8,022 bases of DNA. Source: RUG14223 sp051881075 (GTDB lineage Bacteria > Bacillota > Clostridia > Oscillospirales > Acutalibacteraceae). This document shows positions 6,299 to 8,022 of this stretch, piece by piece. The stretch is from positions 1 through 8,022 of the forward strand of contig JBJEPE010000084.1 of NCBI GenBank assembly GCA_051881075.1, given 5' to 3'. Within the stretch, counting starts at the first letter, position 1. Each line of letters opens with the position of its first letter. The position numbers were made by a program, and so were the translations under genes. Below the pieces are notes generated by a model. That model had not been told where the DNA came from. It made no database searches and saw only the letters and a program-made list of their open reading frames with translations.

Positions 6299-6412
6299 TT
6301 ATTCCTCTTCGATGATCTCGCCAACGTCTTCAGTTGTTTCAGTAGAACCTGTTAATACATCAGCAACTTGATATCTAACTAATTCCAATTCAGGTGCTAA
6401 ATAAGCCTTCAT
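6299..6412 (-). CDS. Small acidic peptide of unknown function (37 residues)
   Basis: A short gene starts at ATG 6412 and stops with TAA at 6301-6299. It is supported by a perfect GGAGG (complement of 6421-6425) with an 8-nt gap, and by a strong terminator just downstream. The product begins MKAYLAPELELVRYQVADVL and ends EIIEEE. It has ten acidic and two basic residues, no cysteine, no membrane segment and no signal peptide. I do not recognise a family. The Y-x-x-P-x-L start resembles leader regions of some modified peptides (lasso-type precursors), but no modifying enzyme or transporter is visible and the usual leader glycine is absent. The gene lies 57 nt after the surface protein and may be cotranscribed with it. 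Confidence 0.7.
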   Translation of the reverse strand: MKAYLAPELELVRYQVADVLTGSTETTEDVGEIIEEE

Positions 6413-6439
6413 GTTATTTGCCTCCTATTAAGAATATGT

Positions 6440-6456
6440 ATACTAATAATTAGTAT
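6440..6456. repeat. 17-nt perfect palindrome between surface protein and small peptide genes
   Basis: ATACTAAT (6440-6447), a central A, and ATTAGTAT (6449-6456) form a perfect dyad in the 57-nt gap. It lacks G/C pairs and a following T-run, so a terminator is unlikely. It could be a binding site or a weak hairpin in the message; neither is shown. Confidence 0.5.
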
Positions 6457-6469
6457 CAAAATTTAAGCA

Positions 6470-8022
6470 TTAACCTCTTGCATATTGAGCAGAAACAGAA
6501 ACAACGTTACTTGTGATTGTAGAACCATCGCTTAATGTAGCTGTGAATGCAATGTAAGTAACCTTTGTGCTGTCTGAGCTGGCAACGAGGCTGTAGTCAA
6601 GACGGCCCTGAGCATTGAATGTCAAAGAACCGGCATTAACCTTTGTGCCAGTAGTCAATACTGTGTCAGCAGTAACTGCTGAGCTAGAAGCAAGCTTTCT
6701 AATTTCAAAGGACTCAACCTTAATGTCCTTAGGAAGAACTACCTGCAAGCTTGATACCATCTTAATCTTACCTGCTGTGTAAGCTGTGTAGTAAGGTGCA
6801 TCAATGAATGCGCTTGCTGTAGCTTCTTCATCACCGTAAACAGCTTCGATTGTTACATCACTGTAAACGATGAGTCTGTATGTAGTAGCATAAGAAACTA
6901 CAACGCCGTTCTTCTTCCAGCAAGAGAAGCTCTTGCCATCCATTTCTGCATCTGCAGTAACAACGAGTGCTGACTTATAAGTTGCGCTTGCCTTGTCTGC
7001 TGTGCAGTTTACAGCTGTAATAGTGTAAGTTCTATCTGACTTAACCATTGTGATAACTGTATCTTCTGTAAATGTTTCAGGAATCTCGCCACAGCTCCAA
7101 GCATATACATACTCTGCGCTGATTGGGAGCTCAGGAATCTTTGTTGTGTCGATCTTGCCATCTGTGTCTGTTTCTACAGTAGCAAGAACGCTGCCGTCAA
7201 CATCCTTAAATGTTACTTCATATGTAACAGGAGTTGGCTCTGGATCAGAACCGGCATTTAATGTAAGTGACTTACCAGTAAAGTCTAAAATCTCAGTTGC
7301 ATCTTGATCAAAGAACTGAGGATCGTCAGGATCAGGATCATTGAAGTAAACTGATGTTTCGCCAGCCTTAACAACTGTGAATACCATTGTTACAAATGCG
7401 CCTGTGTAATCTGTTGGTGTAGCACCGTCAGAAGGAGTACCTTGAATGTTTACATAGTTACCAACTACGTCAACTTCGATATCGAAGTTATCAACTGTTG
7501 CTGTTGAAAGATCAGCCTTTGTGATGCTGAGATACTCGGTATCAAAATAAACGTTTTCTGCCATAGCAAAAAGACCGTTTGACAATGAATCGATGCTGTA
7601 AGTAACAGTAATCTTCTCACCTACTGCTGCAGATGTCTTGTCAGCTGTGAGAGAGAAAGAGTTGCCTGTAACAGGATCAGGATCCGGTGTAGGCTCTGGA
7701 TCAGCAGCTTTGTTTAATGTAAGTGACTTACCTACAAAGTCTACCATCTCTGTTGCATCTTGATCAAAGAACTGAGGATCGTCAGGATCAGGATTGTTGA
7801 AGTAAACTGATGTTTCGCCTTCTTTAACAACTGTGAATACCATTGTTACAAATTCACCTGTGTAATCTATAGGTGTAGCGCCGTCAGAAGGTGTACCCTG
7901 AATGTTTACATAGTTATTAACTACGTCAACTTCGATATCGAAGTTATCAATTGTAGCAGTTGAAAGGTCAGCCTTTGTGATGCTGAGATACTCGGTATCA
8001 AAATAAACGTTTTCTGCCATAG
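6470..8022 (-). CDS. Surface/secreted protein with tandem cohesin-like modules, 5' end outside the window
   Basis: The frame is open to the window edge; the first visible Met is internal, since the same residue follows NGLFA in the second module. At least 516 residues are visible. Residues 1-103 are the rest of one cohesin-like beta-sandwich module. A linker (DPEPTPDPDP, 107-116) leads to a complete second module (about 119-255, starting NSFSLTADKTSAAVGEKITV), then a second linker. Two short beta-rich modules follow (about 266-334, with YEVTFKDVDGSVLATVET; and 330-397, with SCWKKNGVVVSY), resembling InlB-type or 'bacterial repeat' domains. A Ser/Thr-rich beta domain ends in SVSAQYARG. No dockerin, LPxTG motif or C-terminal membrane helix is seen. 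Extracellular location is inferred from composition, because the signal peptide region is not visible. A role in adhesion or complex assembly is possible but unproven; related sandwich folds such as carbohydrate-binding modules are alternatives. Confidence 0.8.
   Translation of the reverse strand, partial: MAENVYFDTEYLSITKADLSTATIDNFDIEVDVVNNYVNIQGTPSDGATPIDYTGEFVTMVFTVVKEGETSVYFNNPDPDDPQFFDQDATEMVDFVGKSLTLNKAADPEPTPDPDPVTGNSFSLTADKTSAAVGEKITVTYSIDSLSNGLFAMAENVYFDTEYLSITKADLSTATVDNFDIEVDVVGNYVNIQGTPSDGATPTDYTGAFVTMVFTVVKAGETSVYFNDPDPDDPQFFDQDATEILDFTGKSLTLNAGSDPEPTPVTYEVTFKDVDGSVLATVETDTDGKIDTTKIPELPISAEYVYAWSCGEIPETFTEDTVITMVKSDRTYTITAVNCTADKASATYKSALVVTADAEMDGKSFSCWKKNGVVVSYATTYRLIVYSDVTIEAVYGDEEATASAFIDAPYYTAYTAGKIKMVSSLQVVLPKDIKVESFEIRKLASSSAVTADTVLTTGTKVNAGSLTFNAQGRLDYSLVASSDSTKVTYIAFTATLSDGSTITSNVVSVSAQYARG
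7256..7564 (-). repeat. Second copy of the near-identical cohesin-like repeat
   Basis: This segment encodes the 103 residues that repeat those at 7712-8020, with 94 of 103 identical by my count. The period is exactly 456 bp (152 codons). A full module continues upstream to about 7666. Confidence 0.92.
7712..8020 (-). repeat. First visible copy of the cohesin-like repeat, cut by the window end
   Basis: This is the partner of the copy at 7256-7564. Long stretches are identical at the DNA level, including around CAAAGAACTGAGGATCG. The module's N-terminal third and any earlier copies lie beyond the window. Confidence 0.92.

Noticed and set aside
6431..6458. TTGATA-17-TATTCT as a promoter for the small peptide on the - strand
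   Set aside because: The predicted transcript start would fall near 6424, inside the GGAGG ribosome site, so the message could not be translated efficiently.
7050..7307. Open frame on the + strand inside the surface protein gene
   Set aside because: It is a shadow of the repetitive - strand gene, low-complexity Ser/Val/Thr-rich, with no ribosome site.
7256..8020. CRISPR-like array from repeated sequence
   Set aside because: The repeats are 456-bp coding modules in frame, not short repeats with unique spacers.
1..8022. tRNA, rRNA, insertion sequence or prophage genes
   Set aside because: I found no tRNA-like cloverleaf, rRNA sequence, transposase frame or terminal inverted repeats by reading both strands; a covariance-model search could not be run.

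Overview
The window looks like a low-GC, anaerobic Firmicute of the Clostridia, probably Ruminococcaceae-like. Three things point there: a V/A-type ATPase operon, AT-rich intergenic DNA with strong AGGAGG-type ribosome sites, and a repetitive cohesin-like surface protein. This is a judgement from gene content, not a species call.

Positions 1-5472 (+ strand) hold the 3' part of a V/A-type ATPase operon in the order I (3' end only), K, F, E, A, B, D. I and K belong to the membrane Vo part: I is the stator that carries the ion half-channels, and K is the rotor ring. A and B form the catalytic and regulatory hexamer, D and F form the central rotor axle, and E is a peripheral stalk subunit. Most junctions are 11-25 nt with a ribosome site about 7-9 nt before the start. 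The exception is the E-A junction at about 70 nt, which has a promoter-like sequence and a small hairpin pairing the ribosome site with the start codon. Subunit C, needed for a complete machine, is not in the window and probably lies upstream of I. The K subunit lacks residues that bind Na+ in sodium-type rings, so proton coupling is the better guess. The operon ends at a strong hairpin at 5561-5604 that can also serve the convergent gene.

Positions 5637-6080 (- strand) encode an XRE-type DNA-binding protein with a C-terminal zinc ribbon. It has a clear ribosome site, a good sigma-A-type promoter and two inverted repeats upstream.

Positions 6247-8022 (- strand) hold the end of a large extracellular-type protein that continues beyond the window. 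It has two nearly identical cohesin-like modules with a 456-bp period, Pro/Asp/Glu-rich linkers and beta-rich C-terminal modules, with no dockerin or sorting signal visible. A 37-residue acidic peptide gene follows 57 nt downstream with an excellent ribosome site and its own terminator. Its function is unknown.

Most of the window is ordinary. The items most worth a second look are the 37-residue peptide beside the surface protein, the recently duplicated modules, the E-A junction, and the inverted repeats upstream of the zinc-ribbon regulator.
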